Below the pieces are notes generated by a model that had not been told where the DNA came from, did not search any database, and worked only from the letters and a program-made list of their open reading frames with translations. A stretch of 64,000 nt of DNA, from positions 1 to 64,000 of the forward strand of contig JANLSD010000014.1 in the NCBI GenBank assembly GCA_031362245.1, in the 5' to 3' direction. The position numbers and the translations under genes were made by a program. This DNA comes from JAAURS01 sp031362245 (GTDB lineage Bacteria; Cyanobacteriota; Cyanobacteriia; Thermosynechococcales; Thermosynechococcaceae). Positions within the stretch are counted from its first letter, which is position 1; every line of letters begins with the position of its first letter. Below, piece after piece: positions 8,763 to 17,008 of the stretch.

Positions 8763-9047
8763 GCAGACCTGGGCCTTTCAAATGAGTCTGTTGCTCTCAA
8801 GTATTTAACACCCAGTGGATGGGGCAATCGCCAATGGCCAGACCGCCTTACCCCCGCAGCAAATCAAGGCGTTGGGGTGGTGGCTTTGGCTGCGACAACT
8901 ATTTTGACGGACGGTGCGGCCTTTGCTTTTTGGGGTGCCTTGTTTAGGCTGAATTCCCAGGAACAATGGCCAAATCTAACGGTCTTTTTGAGGAATGTGC
9001 CATTGACAGGTACACTCATACTAGATTTTGAGACACCACGCTCCTAG
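8763..9047 (+). pseudogene. Open frame without start codon, unrecognised protein fragment
   Basis: A 94-codon frame is open from just after TGA 8760 to TAG 9045 and looks protein-like (YLTPSGWGNRQWPDRLTPA, then TTILTDGAAFAFWGALFRL). There is no ATG near its beginning. The same frame continues upstream through the TGA as EGTEVYLGAL, back to the stop of the helicase remnant, so a nonsense change in a longer gene is likely. I do not recognise the family. The GC content is like that of neighbouring coding DNA. Confidence 0.4.
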
Positions 9048-9077
9048 AGTTTGCACCATTTAAGGAAGACTGAACGC

Positions 9078-9848
9078 ATGACTATCAGACGGAGGCAGTT
9101 TCTTCGCTACGCCCAAGGGGGACTCATTGCAAGCCTGGGTGCGGGGTTAGCCAATCACTTGAATACAGGGAGTGCAGCGGCGGCTGAGTCAGTATCCATT
9201 CAGTTTCTAGGACATACCTGTTTCCTGATTAGTGGGAGTGGAGTTCGAATTCTCGTCAATCCCTTTCGCTCTTTGGGCTGTACTGCTAAGCTCCCTGCAC
9301 CTAAGGTCTCCGCAGATTTAGTGCTGATTAGTAGCCGTCAGTTGGATGAAGGGGTGGTGGAAGGATTGCCCGGTCAGCCCAAGCTGTTGTTTGAGCCTGG
9401 GCCGTACCAAACCAATGGGCTTCAGTTCCAGGGCATTCGCACCCTTCACGATCGCCAGAATGGGTTCCGCTTTGGCAGCAATACGGTCTGGAAGTGGAAA
9501 CAGGGTGGTCTGAATTTGGTGCATTTAGGCGGCATTGCGTCTCCGCTCAATATTGAGCAAAAGATTTTGCTGGGTACGCCAGATGTGCTGTTTATCCCCG
9601 TAGGCGGGACGGATGAAACCTATACACCAGAGGAGGCAAAGGCGGCGATCGCCCTGCTCCAACCCAGGCTCATTATTCCCACCCACTACAAAACCGGAGC
9701 ATCGGATGCATTCACCTGCACCCTTCAGCCCGTGGATGACTTCTTGAAGGCCATGTCAGGCACCTCCATTCGCAAGGGAAAAGTCAGCTCCCTCAGCCTC
9801 AGCCCTGGCAGTTTAGCCAAGGGACCCGTCATTCAGGTCATGGGGTAG
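9078..9848 (+). CDS. Tat-exported MBL-fold protein lacking the metal motif
   Basis: The 256-aa product starts at ATG 9078, with AAGGAAG about 10 bases upstream. It opens with a twin-arginine signal (TIRRRQFLRYAQGG, hydrophobic stretch, then an Ala-rich cleavage region), so export by the Tat system is expected. The rest has the UlaG-like MBL fold: SIQFLGHTCFLI near the start of the domain, NLVHLGGIAS and LIIPTHYKT towards the end. Where active members have HxHxDH, this protein reads ISSRQLDEG. Loss of these ligands suggests no hydrolase activity of the usual kind. A DsbA-like gene follows after one base. Confidence 0.8.
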   Translation: MTIRRRQFLRYAQGGLIASLGAGLANHLNTGSAAAAESVSIQFLGHTCFLISGSGVRILVNPFRSLGCTAKLPAPKVSADLVLISSRQLDEGVVEGLPGQPKLLFEPGPYQTNGLQFQGIRTLHDRQNGFRFGSNTVWKWKQGGLNLVHLGGIASPLNIEQKILLGTPDVLFIPVGGTDETYTPEEAKAAIALLQPRLIIPTHYKTGASDAFTCTLQPVDDFLKAMSGTSIRKGKVSSLSLSPGSLAKGPVIQVMG

Positions 9849-9849
9849 C

Positions 9850-10533
9850 GTGGAACCCATTCGTATTTCCTACTTTTCTGATGTGCTGTGCGTCTGGGCC
9901 TACATTGCCCAGATCCGCATTGATGAGCTGAAATTGGCCTTTGGGAACAAAATTGTCATCGAACCCCACTTTACCCCTGTGTTTGGCGATGCCCGTCCAA
10001 AGCTGGAAAAGAACTGGGGCGATCGCGGCGGATGGCAGGGCTATAGCAACCACGTCAAAGGCGTTGTGGCCCAGTTTAGTCACGTCAAAGTGCATCCAGA
10101 CATCTGGACTCAGGCCATTCCCCACTCCTCCACCGCCTGTCATCTGTTTCTCAACGCCATCAAACTGCTGGAAAGTAAAGGGCTAGCCCAAAGCAAAACC
10201 TCGAGCAGCCTCTTTGACACTGCCACTTGGGCCTTCCGCGAAGCCTTTTTTACTCACCTTGCGGATATTTCTAACCGCAAAGTCCAGTTTGAGATTGCCA
10301 AAACCCTAGGGTTGCCCGTCACCAAAATCAAAGCGCAAATTGACAGCGGCGAAGCCTATGCCGTCCTGTCCAGAGATTTTGAACTCGCGAAAGAACATAC
10401 CGTCACCGTCAGCCCAACGCTGATTTTTAACGAAGGAAGACAGCGGCTCAACGGCAATGTGGGCTATCGCGTGATCGAAGCCAATATCCGAGAACTACTC
10501 CACAATCCACCAGAAGAACAATCCTGGTGTTAA
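9850..10533 (+). CDS. DsbA-family (FrnE-like) thioredoxin-fold protein
   Basis: The 227-aa protein has the DsbA/FrnE layout: a short beta strand (IRISYFSDVLCVWAYIA), a helical insert and a C-terminal thioredoxin half with the cis-Pro loop TVSPTLIFN. The usual CPWC motif is CVWA here, so the second cysteine is missing and only a single-thiol or glutathione-linked reaction seems possible. There is no signal peptide, which points to the cytoplasm. It starts with GTG 9850, one base after the preceding gene, implying co-transcription. Confidence 0.75.
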   Translation: MEPIRISYFSDVLCVWAYIAQIRIDELKLAFGNKIVIEPHFTPVFGDARPKLEKNWGDRGGWQGYSNHVKGVVAQFSHVKVHPDIWTQAIPHSSTACHLFLNAIKLLESKGLAQSKTSSSLFDTATWAFREAFFTHLADISNRKVQFEIAKTLGLPVTKIKAQIDSGEAYAVLSRDFELAKEHTVTVSPTLIFNEGRQRLNGNVGYRVIEANIRELLHNPPEEQSWC

Positions 10534-10569
10534 GTATCGATCTGTGAGAACCCATTGGGGACAAAAGCC

Positions 10570-11544
10570 ATGAAGCATAAAATTTGGGTCATTCTAGGCA
10601 GCCTTGCCCTCGCAGTGGCGCTGGTGATGGGTAGCATCAAAGCAAGTTTCGCCATCCAATCTATGGCTGATTTTAAGATCACCCAGCAGCCAGAGATGCT
10701 CCTAGCGCAGTTCGTTAATCGCAATAGAATCCGACCAGGATACGCAGCCGCAGGGGTACCCGTTGTGGGCTGTCAGCTCAGACCCAAACTGTACCCACCC
10801 CAGCCGAATATTGAAACCGCTTTTACCTCTGGCATTCCTACACTAGAACGGTTTCGTCGGGTTATCCCTGAGGCATCGCCAGCCACATTTCCCGCCTATC
10901 CCCGCAGATACCCCTATCGCCCCTTCTCGAACAATCAACCGCGAGAAGAAGTTGCCATCGCGCACCCCACTAACTATGGGGAACGGTATCGTCAAGACAT
11001 TAATGGTCAGTTTGTCGCTAATAGTCCCATCATTGTGCTCCATGAAACCGTAGGCTCTGGCTGGCAAACCGTCAGAGCGTTTCAAACGCCCCATCCCCGT
11101 GATGAAGATCAAGTCAGCTACCATACCTTAATTAAACTAGACGGCACTATTTTTTACTTAGTGCCTCCCGACAAACGGGCCTTTGGTGCGGGGAATTCGG
11201 CCTTTGGCGGAGAATCGGTGAGAACCAATCGGCTCTATAAGTCTTCTGTCAATAACTTTGCCTATCACATTTCCTTTGAATCCCCCCACGATGGCAGGGG
11301 GAACGGCAATACCCACAGTGGCTACACCAATGCCCAGTACAGATCCGCCGCGTGGGTGGTGGCAAAAACGGGTGTTTCTGAGGATCGTATTACCACCCAT
11401 AAAGCTGTAGATCGGTCTGGCACCCGACGTGATCCTAGAAGTTTTGATCGCGAGAAGTTTTCAATCATTTTGAGAAGCCTACCCAAAACGGAAGAAATTG
11501 TGATTGGCTGCCCTGTCTTTCAATCCGTTGAGAATCAGAATTAA
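10570..11544 (+). CDS. N-acetylmuramoyl-L-alanine amidase (Amidase_2/PGRP type), secreted
   Basis: The 324-aa product starts at ATG 10570 with TTGGGGAC upstream. A signal peptide-like helix (residues about 3-28) leads to a Pro/Arg-rich linker and then to an Amidase_2 domain: IIVLHETVG near 155 supplies the first zinc His, followed by VSYHTLIKLDGTIFYLV, FAYHISFES, and RITTHKAVDRSGTRRDP with the second zinc His. The enzyme cleaves the bond between MurNAc and the stem peptide in the periplasm, in wall turnover. The stop overlaps the convergent CIA30 gene by 4 bases. Confidence 0.85.
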   Translation: MKHKIWVILGSLALAVALVMGSIKASFAIQSMADFKITQQPEMLLAQFVNRNRIRPGYAAAGVPVVGCQLRPKLYPPQPNIETAFTSGIPTLERFRRVIPEASPATFPAYPRRYPYRPFSNNQPREEVAIAHPTNYGERYRQDINGQFVANSPIIVLHETVGSGWQTVRAFQTPHPRDEDQVSYHTLIKLDGTIFYLVPPDKRAFGAGNSAFGGESVRTNRLYKSSVNNFAYHISFESPHDGRGNGNTHSGYTNAQYRSAAWVVAKTGVSEDRITTHKAVDRSGTRRDPRSFDREKFSIILRSLPKTEEIVIGCPVFQSVENQN

Positions 11545-12215
11545 AAAACTTCAATCGACTGAACCAATAGGGCAAAAGAACCTGCCTCAAAGTGAGGATT
11601 CAAAACGCCGTCATACTCAAACTTACTGAGCATAAGCTGAAGCGATCGCACTCGACTTGGATTGAGTGAAGGCCCATTTTCTACGGTTTTGGCCCTAAAA
11701 ACAGGCACCAGTTTTGCAAACGGAATTTGCACGGTCTCCCATATTCCCCTTTGGGTGTCAAAGGAGAAGGCATAGGCAACGCTATCCCAACTGTCTTCAT
11801 CTCGAATCAGAAATTTATAGCGGTTTCCATCACCTTTAATACGAAGTGTGAGACCAGTCTTCCCAAAAAGGTTGAGAGGCGGTTCAAAGTTTCGAGTCCG
11901 CACCGATGCAAAGCCGCCAGAATTGGCTGTGGATACACCCCCAGTAAAGAGTGCCCCCTCGGGTATTTGCTGAAGCGAACTAGCGCTAACACCCCCCATG
12001 ACTACATCATCCAGAGCACCCCAACGTTGGTTCAGAGCAGTCGATGAGGCTTCTTGGAAATTGAATATTATGCCTGACTGGGGCTGGGGCATCTGAGGAG
12101 GTGTAGCGCCTGTAAACATTTTTTGAACCCAGCTATAAACAGGAACCGCTTCAAAGTAATTGAGGGTCTGTAGAAACCGCCCCAAATCCCATGAGGGTTT
12201 GTTGAATTCAGACAT
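11541..12215 (-). CDS. CIA30-family protein
   Basis: The 224-aa product carries a CIA30 (complex I intermediate-associated 30) domain: WGALDDVVMGGVSASSL, then GGFASVRTRNFEPPLNL, GLTLRIKGDGNRYKFLIR and FRAKTVENGPSLNPSRVRSL. In mitochondria CIA30 assists complex I assembly; cyanobacterial relatives are bound-ligand beta-sandwich proteins whose role is not settled. The first about 45 residues are a separate helical stretch. The gene stands alone on this strand. Confidence 0.85.
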   Translation of the reverse strand: MSEFNKPSWDLGRFLQTLNYFEAVPVYSWVQKMFTGATPPQMPQPQSGIIFNFQEASSTALNQRWGALDDVVMGGVSASSLQQIPEGALFTGGVSTANSGGFASVRTRNFEPPLNLFGKTGLTLRIKGDGNRYKFLIRDEDSWDSVAYAFSFDTQRGIWETVQIPFAKLVPVFRAKTVENGPSLNPSRVRSLQLMLSKFEYDGVLNPHFEAGSFALLVQSIEVF

Positions 12216-12666
12216 AGAACGTACTCACCCAACTGTCTGTAATATAACGCTGTCTAACCTCAAACGGATGGGCACAATCATCCACATCATCTAATTCCAA
12301 TGCCCTAAACTTGAGCGGCTTAACCGCCCTATCGCCTCAATCTCCCCCATCAGCATATCTAATCTCCGTAGCCCCATTTCCATGAATTGACATAGCATCC
12401 AAATTTTTTTGAAGGCGGATGTAAGAAATGACGATGAAGTAGGGCACCCTATTTCTGGGGGAGTTCTATGGCTCAGGCTATTTCTAAGTGTGATCCCTTA
12501 AACCGCCTTAGCGTAAGGTTTTTCCTTGCCGCTAGTCCATAAATTGGTCAAACCCCTTCTTCCTAGCGTGTATGTGTCGCAAATGGTTTAATTCCCAGCA
12601 CCATCTCGCTTTGAAGGAAAGCAGCAAACAGTCTAAGAACACTTACGTTTTAAGAGAGTCTCTTAC
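12216..12666. other. Intergenic region upstream of the PEP-CTERM gene
   Basis: No coding frame of substance is visible. At 12506-12523 CCTTA-GCG-TAAGG followed by TTTTT is a small terminator-like hairpin. The last 100 bases before ATG 12667 must hold the promoter and leader of the PEP-CTERM gene, but I see no clear -10/-35 pair. Confidence 0.4.
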
Positions 12667-13416
12667 ATGAAATTAACTCGCCTACTTAGCTCGCCTAAAA
12701 CCTTCTTTACTGTTGCAGCGTCCATTGGCGTTGCAACAGTTGTCACAATCGCGGCACCCGCTTCAGCAATATCTGGCCCAGTCTCACTTAGTTTTGTATG
12801 CAGTAGTGCGTCACAGGGTGCTTCGGGCTGCCCTACTGGTGAAAGTCAGTTTAGTGCAGTGGTTTCCCCTGTCGGCACAACTCAGGCACTCTTTTCATTT
12901 TTTAATATTGGGCCAAAAGCCTCTTCTATTACTAAAGTTGACATTCTTGATAAGGCTCAATTTTCTTTGGGGAACCTAGTTTCTTTAACGGGTGCACCAA
13001 CTACAGGTGTAAAATTTAATTCAACCACCACGTCAACCTTGGCTGGTAATCTTTATACCGCCGCCTCAAGAGGGACTAATGCTGGTATTCAACGGACGAA
13101 TGGAATTAATTCCGCAGAAAGCCTAAACGTTTTATTCAATATTGCTCCAGCAGGTTTTAATAAACCTTTTAACGCAGTGGTTACAGACCTCTATAAAAAA
13201 GGTTTGTCAGTACAGCTGACTTCATCAGGATTTTCTCCCAATTCTGGCACTGTTGTCTTTAACTCCAAAGTTAACGCAGTCCCTGAACCTCTAACTATGT
13301 TGGGTTCTGGTGCAGCACTCGGGTTTGGTGCCTTGATGAAGCGTCGTTCCTCTAAGCTGAAGGCCAAGAATGGTGGTAGTATGCCCGTTGAACCAACCCT
13401 GGAAACAGTGGCTTAG
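12667..13416 (+). CDS. PEP-CTERM sorting-domain protein, exported
   Basis: The 249-aa protein has a classical signal peptide ending near APASA (residues about 1-35), a Ser/Thr/Gly-rich body and, near residue 205, the VPEP motif followed by a hydrophobic Gly/Ala helix and the basic cluster MKRRSSK. This is the PEP-CTERM arrangement, recognised and cleaved by an exosortase (EpsH/XrtA type). Unusually, about 20 further residues follow the basic cluster. Such proteins go to the cell surface or extracellular polymer; the substrate or partner of this one is unknown. Confidence 0.85.
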   Translation: MKLTRLLSSPKTFFTVAASIGVATVVTIAAPASAISGPVSLSFVCSSASQGASGCPTGESQFSAVVSPVGTTQALFSFFNIGPKASSITKVDILDKAQFSLGNLVSLTGAPTTGVKFNSTTTSTLAGNLYTAASRGTNAGIQRTNGINSAESLNVLFNIAPAGFNKPFNAVVTDLYKKGLSVQLTSSGFSPNSGTVVFNSKVNAVPEPLTMLGSGAALGFGALMKRRSSKLKAKNGGSMPVEPTLETVA

Positions 13417-13533
13417 GGTTTAGACATGCATAACATCTGACATTTCTCAGGAGCAGCTTTTAGGAAACGGTTTTGGCCAAGAGCAATATCGTTTTATCTA
13501 AACATGTCTGCCTCCTCAGTTGCCAATTGATAA

Positions 13534-13570
13534 GCGCGTAGCCTCTAGCGAGGTTTACGCGCATTTTTTT
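13534..13570 (+). terminator. Intrinsic terminator after the PEP-CTERM gene
   Basis: GCGCGTA-GCCTC, a short TAGC loop, then GAGG-TTTACGCGC form a near-perfect stem of about 11 pairs. A run of seven T residues follows at 13564-13570. Orientation and position, about 120 bases after the PEP-CTERM stop, fit a plus-strand terminator. Confidence 0.75.
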
Positions 13571-13592
13571 AGCAATGGATGGACTAAAACAC

Positions 13593-14807
13593 TTAGGGTA
13601 ACAACTGAAGGGATAATGCTAAAAATCGATCAAGGGCAAGGTACATCCAGTAGATGGAGGAAGGGGCATTCCGCATTTTTTGAAATCCTAGACTGGCTGC
13701 CAGTGCTTCGTAGGTGGGGTGCATAATCATAGAGTACAAGTCGCAGAGCTTTGGAAAGTCTTGTTTCATTTGATGCAGTACCTGTTGAGCATCCTGTAAG
13801 AAATGGGCTTGGTAGGGCTGGATGTAGGGTGCATCAATAACCCAACTGCGAATGTAGACGGCTAAGCAGTTTTGATCGCCAGCTTGAGCCATTATAAAGG
13901 GGTCAATTTCATTTTCTGAGCTAAAGTGTAGCCCTCGGTTGGGGTCTTGAAAAAAGTTGGCTTCTGAGTCGCTGGCGACGGGGTAAAGCAGGTAAAAACC
14001 AACGGGATTTTGATTGTCAATCCGTCGCAGCACGCGCATTCCAGTGGGGTACTGTTGATTCCAACTCCTAAGTAATTTAGCAATGCGGTGGGGGGTGGCA
14101 TGGAGATTACGGTTCATCCAGTTGTAGTTGGTGGCGAGCAAATGGGCGACTGGGATTGCGTCACATCTGGGGTCGAAGGCGTCGGGTTTAACTGCGGCAA
14201 TGCTGGGATGGGCTTGAGGGGCACTTAAAAGTTCGGGGATGGGCAGAATTTCAATCCGGGTGGTGTTGCCATCGAAAGATTTGCGGATTAGCCCTAGGGC
14301 GGTTAGTTTGTCTAGCATGAGTCCTGCTGCGCGATCGCTGCCTTGGTCTTTCTCTCCATAAAACAAATTGGCGGCTTCACGATGGGTACAGATCATGGGT
14401 TCTGTGAGAAGTTTGAGCTGAAGTAGGGGTGACTTGAGTGCTGGGGTTTTCTCTTGATTTTGCTTTACCAAGAGATAGACCCATAACTGAAGAAAATAGT
14501 CTGCACGAATTCGCGTTAGCCCAACGCGTCGAAGCAGCTCGGTCATGACGATCCGCTGCTGCTCGACGGGGAACCAGGTGTCTAGGAGAAATTTGTCCAT
14601 AGGGAATACGGGGTGAGCCTCTTCAGCGTTGGAGGGCGCAATGCCTTGCGCCCCTACGGTAGGGAAATGGTGCAGGGTGGTGCGGTATTTGCTTAAGATG
14701 CCCGTCCATAGATTCAACAATACTTCACCCTGCTTCACGTTTCTACGTTCAACTTCTGTTCGATGGGGTTGGCTGCTTGGGGGTTGGGGGCGATCGCCTT
14801 TAATCAT
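13593..14807 (-). CDS. Conserved cyanobacterial protein of unknown function
   Basis: The 404-aa soluble protein is not recognised. A winged-helix-like segment may lie near residues 140-190 (THREAANLFYGEKD, then AAGLMLDKLTALGLIRKSF). The C-terminal half (FYLLYPVASD, CLAVYIRSW, SLGFQK near the end) resembles an acetyltransferase-like fold, but no catalytic motif is certain. The N-terminal segment TVGAQGIAPS is encoded by the palindromic repeat at 14634. If translation began instead at the Met codon 14600 (MDKFLLDTW), the repeat would be upstream of the gene; the stretch LLNLWTGILSKYRTTL before the repeat looks coding, which favours the longer form. Confidence 0.7.
   Translation of the reverse strand: MIKGDRPQPPSSQPHRTEVERRNVKQGEVLLNLWTGILSKYRTTLHHFPTVGAQGIAPSNAEEAHPVFPMDKFLLDTWFPVEQQRIVMTELLRRVGLTRIRADYFLQLWVYLLVKQNQEKTPALKSPLLQLKLLTEPMICTHREAANLFYGEKDQGSDRAAGLMLDKLTALGLIRKSFDGNTTRIEILPIPELLSAPQAHPSIAAVKPDAFDPRCDAIPVAHLLATNYNWMNRNLHATPHRIAKLLRSWNQQYPTGMRVLRRIDNQNPVGFYLLYPVASDSEANFFQDPNRGLHFSSENEIDPFIMAQAGDQNCLAVYIRSWVIDAPYIQPYQAHFLQDAQQVLHQMKQDFPKLCDLYSMIMHPTYEALAASLGFQKMRNAPSSIYWMYLALDRFLALSLQLLP
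14634..14659. repeat. GGGCGCA..TGCGCCCCTACGG palindromic repeat
   Basis: GGGCGCA and TGCGCCC are separated by ATGCCT, and CTACGG follows on the right. The arms and the CCCCTACGG end match the elements at 1776 and 4265. It lies within the longer frame of the minus-strand gene and adds codons for VGAQGIAPS. Confidence 0.65.
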
Positions 14808-14865
14808 CGCGCCTTCTGGGGTGTGGCTGTCAGAGTAGATTCATCGTTGAGTTGGGTTTTGGCAC

Positions 14866-15840
14866 ATGCAAGTATTTATGAATGATGGCAGTGAAGATTT
14901 AGCAGGTCGGGTGCGGGTTGAGGCGACTTATTTGAGCACTAGGGCCAGAATTAATCAACTGGTGGATCGGTTTTTGTCGGTGGATGTGTTGAGCGATCGC
15001 CTATCAGACCTCCCCGGTCAGTTCTCAAACCCTCACCAACGGCCCTGGGAACCCATTGACTGGAAGCGGGTGAATGTGGCTCAGATTATTGGGGTAGATC
15101 CTCATCTGTTTGTGCAGATTATTAGCAGCTCGGCAGAGATTGAAGCGCCCATCCGAGGCTATGCCCAGGAAAGTTGGGATTATCTCCATAGTTTTCATCC
15201 CCAGATGGCGTTGTTTGTGGGGGGTGAATTAAGTGAGGAAACGGGACGGCACTCGGTGGGGGTCTGGGAAAAGGAGGAGCGTCAGCATACGCCTGTGATG
15301 CGCAAACTCTATCAGCAGCTTACGGGGGAAACCTTTGCACCAAAGCCCAATGCGGTGGCGGGCTATCAAGAAACTGAAAATGCTAACGAGGCGGTGTATC
15401 AACACCTGTGTTCTCGCATTTCGACGGAATGGAGTGCGATCGCAGTCTACCTCTGGCTGATGGCCCACTCTACGGGGGAACTCCAACAGGCGATCGCTCA
15501 GCTTTTGCAGGATGAGGTGAACCATTTGGCAAAGTTTTGGGGGTTTAGCCGCTGGGCGTTTGGGAGTTCGTCGATGAAGCAGTTTGGGGCGGCGGTGCGG
15601 GATATTTTAGCGTTGGTGAAGCACCATAAGGGCGATCGCACGAATGGCCAAGAAATGCTGTCTGTTGGTCAAATTATGGGGCAGTTGCCTAAGCTGGTGG
15701 AAATTGGCTTTACTTTTGTGCGGGTGATGATTCAAATTCATGCCTGGGATAAGGAGCTTAGCTATAGCTACCTCAAGCATTTGTTTGGCACAACGCCTGA
15801 TACGATCGGAGCAAACACCCTGCATAGGGCAAACACATAG
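14866..15840 (+). CDS. Ferritin-like diiron-domain protein
   Basis: The 324-aa protein contains a four-helix ferritin-like domain. Metal ligands can be assigned as the Glu in GGELSEETGRH, ExxH in KEERQH, the Glu in RISTEWSAIA and ExxH in QDEVNHLAKF, the two-ExxH pattern of diiron carboxylate proteins. The family includes oxygenases and desaturase-like enzymes; I cannot assign the substrate. The last residues (ANTLHRANT) and the stop codon come from a palindromic repeat, so the natural C terminus may have been replaced. The gene diverges from the unknown gene at 14807 with 58 bases between. Confidence 0.75.
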   Translation: MQVFMNDGSEDLAGRVRVEATYLSTRARINQLVDRFLSVDVLSDRLSDLPGQFSNPHQRPWEPIDWKRVNVAQIIGVDPHLFVQIISSSAEIEAPIRGYAQESWDYLHSFHPQMALFVGGELSEETGRHSVGVWEKEERQHTPVMRKLYQQLTGETFAPKPNAVAGYQETENANEAVYQHLCSRISTEWSAIAVYLWLMAHSTGELQQAIAQLLQDEVNHLAKFWGFSRWAFGSSSMKQFGAAVRDILALVKHHKGDRTNGQEMLSVGQIMGQLPKLVEIGFTFVRVMIQIHAWDKELSYSYLKHLFGTTPDTIGANTLHRANT

Positions 15841-15853
15841 GTTTGCCCCTACC
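15827..15853. repeat. GGGCAAAC..GTTTGCCCCTACC palindromic repeat
   Basis: An 8-bp inverted repeat, GGGCAAAC and GTTTGCCC, encloses ACATAG; CTACC follows. It shares the GGGC/GCCCCTAC frame of the other repeats here but has a different core. The TAG stop of the ferritin-like gene is in its loop. Confidence 0.6.
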
Positions 15854-16266
15854 AACATTTTGGATTTATTTGGGGTGACAGCTCAAAGTTTCTGCGTGAT
15901 TGCGATCGCAATTTCGGGTTCTCCCTAACCATTAATCGATAAGCTGACGCTGACTTCATCGATGGTGATGACTTGGGCTTTGCCGGAGAGGTCGGCAATC
16001 TCCGCTGCTTCCATTGTCCATTTTAGGCGTTGGGGTTCACTTCAGTCCTACGGAATGGAAGGCCATTAACGTTTGTCCTCACAAGAGTAAGATTTCTAGT
16101 AGAGTCAAACCGTCCTTGAATCAGCACCTTGGTGGAACGGCTCTATTTCTAGATTACTCACCCTGCCAAGGTTTTCATTACAGCACCGTTTTCTGCCAGA
16201 ACTATCGCCACAGTTTTAAGTCAACGCACTTGGTATGATTTGGAAGTCAGAATAGAGGATAGGTCA
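15854..16266. other. Intergenic region with a possible minus-strand gene remnant
   Basis: On the minus strand, about 37 codons running to TAG at 15925 read as plausible protein (PQRLKWTMEAAEIADLSGK, then VITIDEVSVSLSING), closed upstream by TGA. This looks like the surviving C terminus of a lost gene; I do not recognise it. The remainder, including a plus-strand frame at 16014-16238, shows no protein-like character. The last bases carry the ribosome site AGAGGAT of the next gene. Confidence 0.35.
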
Positions 16267-16470
16267 ATGTTTCAGGCTCTCGTGATGACAATTGCGGCTC
16301 AAGTCTGCACTGAAGTGACAATCCGTGACATTGATGATGTCACCATTGCATTTCGGTTCAAAACTGAGGAGGGTGCCAATACTTTTATTGAGGCGATTTC
16401 GTCTTATGAAGGAATGTTCTCTTTCTCTAGACTTGAACTGGATGTACTTGTCACTTTTCCTGAAGACTAA
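16267..16470 (+). CDS. Small conserved hypothetical protein
   Basis: The 67-aa product from ATG 16267 (AGAGGAT about 8 bases upstream) has alternating strands and helices: VTIAFRFKTEEGANTFIEAI then FSFSRLELDVLVTF. It reads as a small alpha/beta protein with no recognised family. A clear terminator hairpin follows 16 bases after its stop, which supports it as a real transcribed gene. Confidence 0.6.
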   Translation: MFQALVMTIAAQVCTEVTIRDIDDVTIAFRFKTEEGANTFIEAISSYEGMFSFSRLELDVLVTFPED

Positions 16471-16473
16471 CCT

Positions 16474-16689
16474 TTAGTCTGCAACTCCCGCTCTTGATTC
16501 GTCAGGAGCGGGTTTTTGTTTACTTTTGAAAAGCTTAATGACCGTTACCCCTTCAATCTCATAGGAAATTCCTCGGCTAGAGCCATCTTGGTAAAAGGCG
16601 ATCGCCTGTTCATTCGTCTCAAACTCTAGATGAAGCCCGCGATCACTTGGATAAACCTGCTTTGCGTGATGGGTCTGTGCAGTCTGCAT
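16474..16689 (-). CDS. Small conserved hypothetical protein
   Basis: The 71-aa product has a strong ribosome site (GAGGAG about 9 bases before ATG 16689) and a compact sequence: LHLEFETNEQAIAFYQDG, then YEIEGVTVIKLFKSK. The last 16 codons run through the hairpin at 16487-16518 that terminates the opposing gene. Function unknown. Confidence 0.6.
   Translation of the reverse strand: MQTAQTHHAKQVYPSDRGLHLEFETNEQAIAFYQDGSSRGISYEIEGVTVIKLFKSKQKPAPDESRAGVAD
16487..16518 (+). terminator. Intrinsic terminator between convergent small genes
   Basis: CCCGCTC (16487-16493) and GAGCGGG (16506-16512) form a perfect 7-bp stem, followed by TTTTTG. It ends the plus-strand gene at 16267 and overlaps the coding end of the minus-strand gene. 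Confidence 0.75.
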
Positions 16690-17008
16690 TAAAATCTCCT
16701 CAGCAATCTCTTGGCGATTTCTATGTCAACCTTAGCTTGTTTTCTCGTCTAGGCCCATTTCCCACCCACCGAACTAGCCGTAGAAATTCAGCACGGACAA
16801 GATGAGTAAGAAGCGATCACAGGGATAACTGTGCCGTTTAAATGACCTCGGGTAACGTCAGTTCCCAATCCGTAGAGGTTGAGTGAGTTTTGTCCATGAC
16901 TTTGCCAGAAATCGTAAAGGTTGTGGACATTATTTATCCAGCACCCCACCCCAACTTGTCTAGTGGGGAAACGAGCATATCATAGTATTGAGAAATTGAG
17001 GTATCCCA
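16690..17008. other. Intergenic region upstream of panC-cmk
   Basis: No gene is visible. A short coding-like piece (ELAVEIQHGQDE) near 16782-16815 may be a remnant. CCCCAC (about 16942) and GTGGGG (about 16961) can pair. The promoter of panC-cmk should lie in the last 60 bases, where CATAGTAT is a possible but unsupported -10 region. Confidence 0.35.

Noticed and set aside
16014..16238. 74-codon plus-strand frame
   Set aside because: Random-looking composition, no ribosome site, and it lies opposite a more plausible minus-strand remnant.
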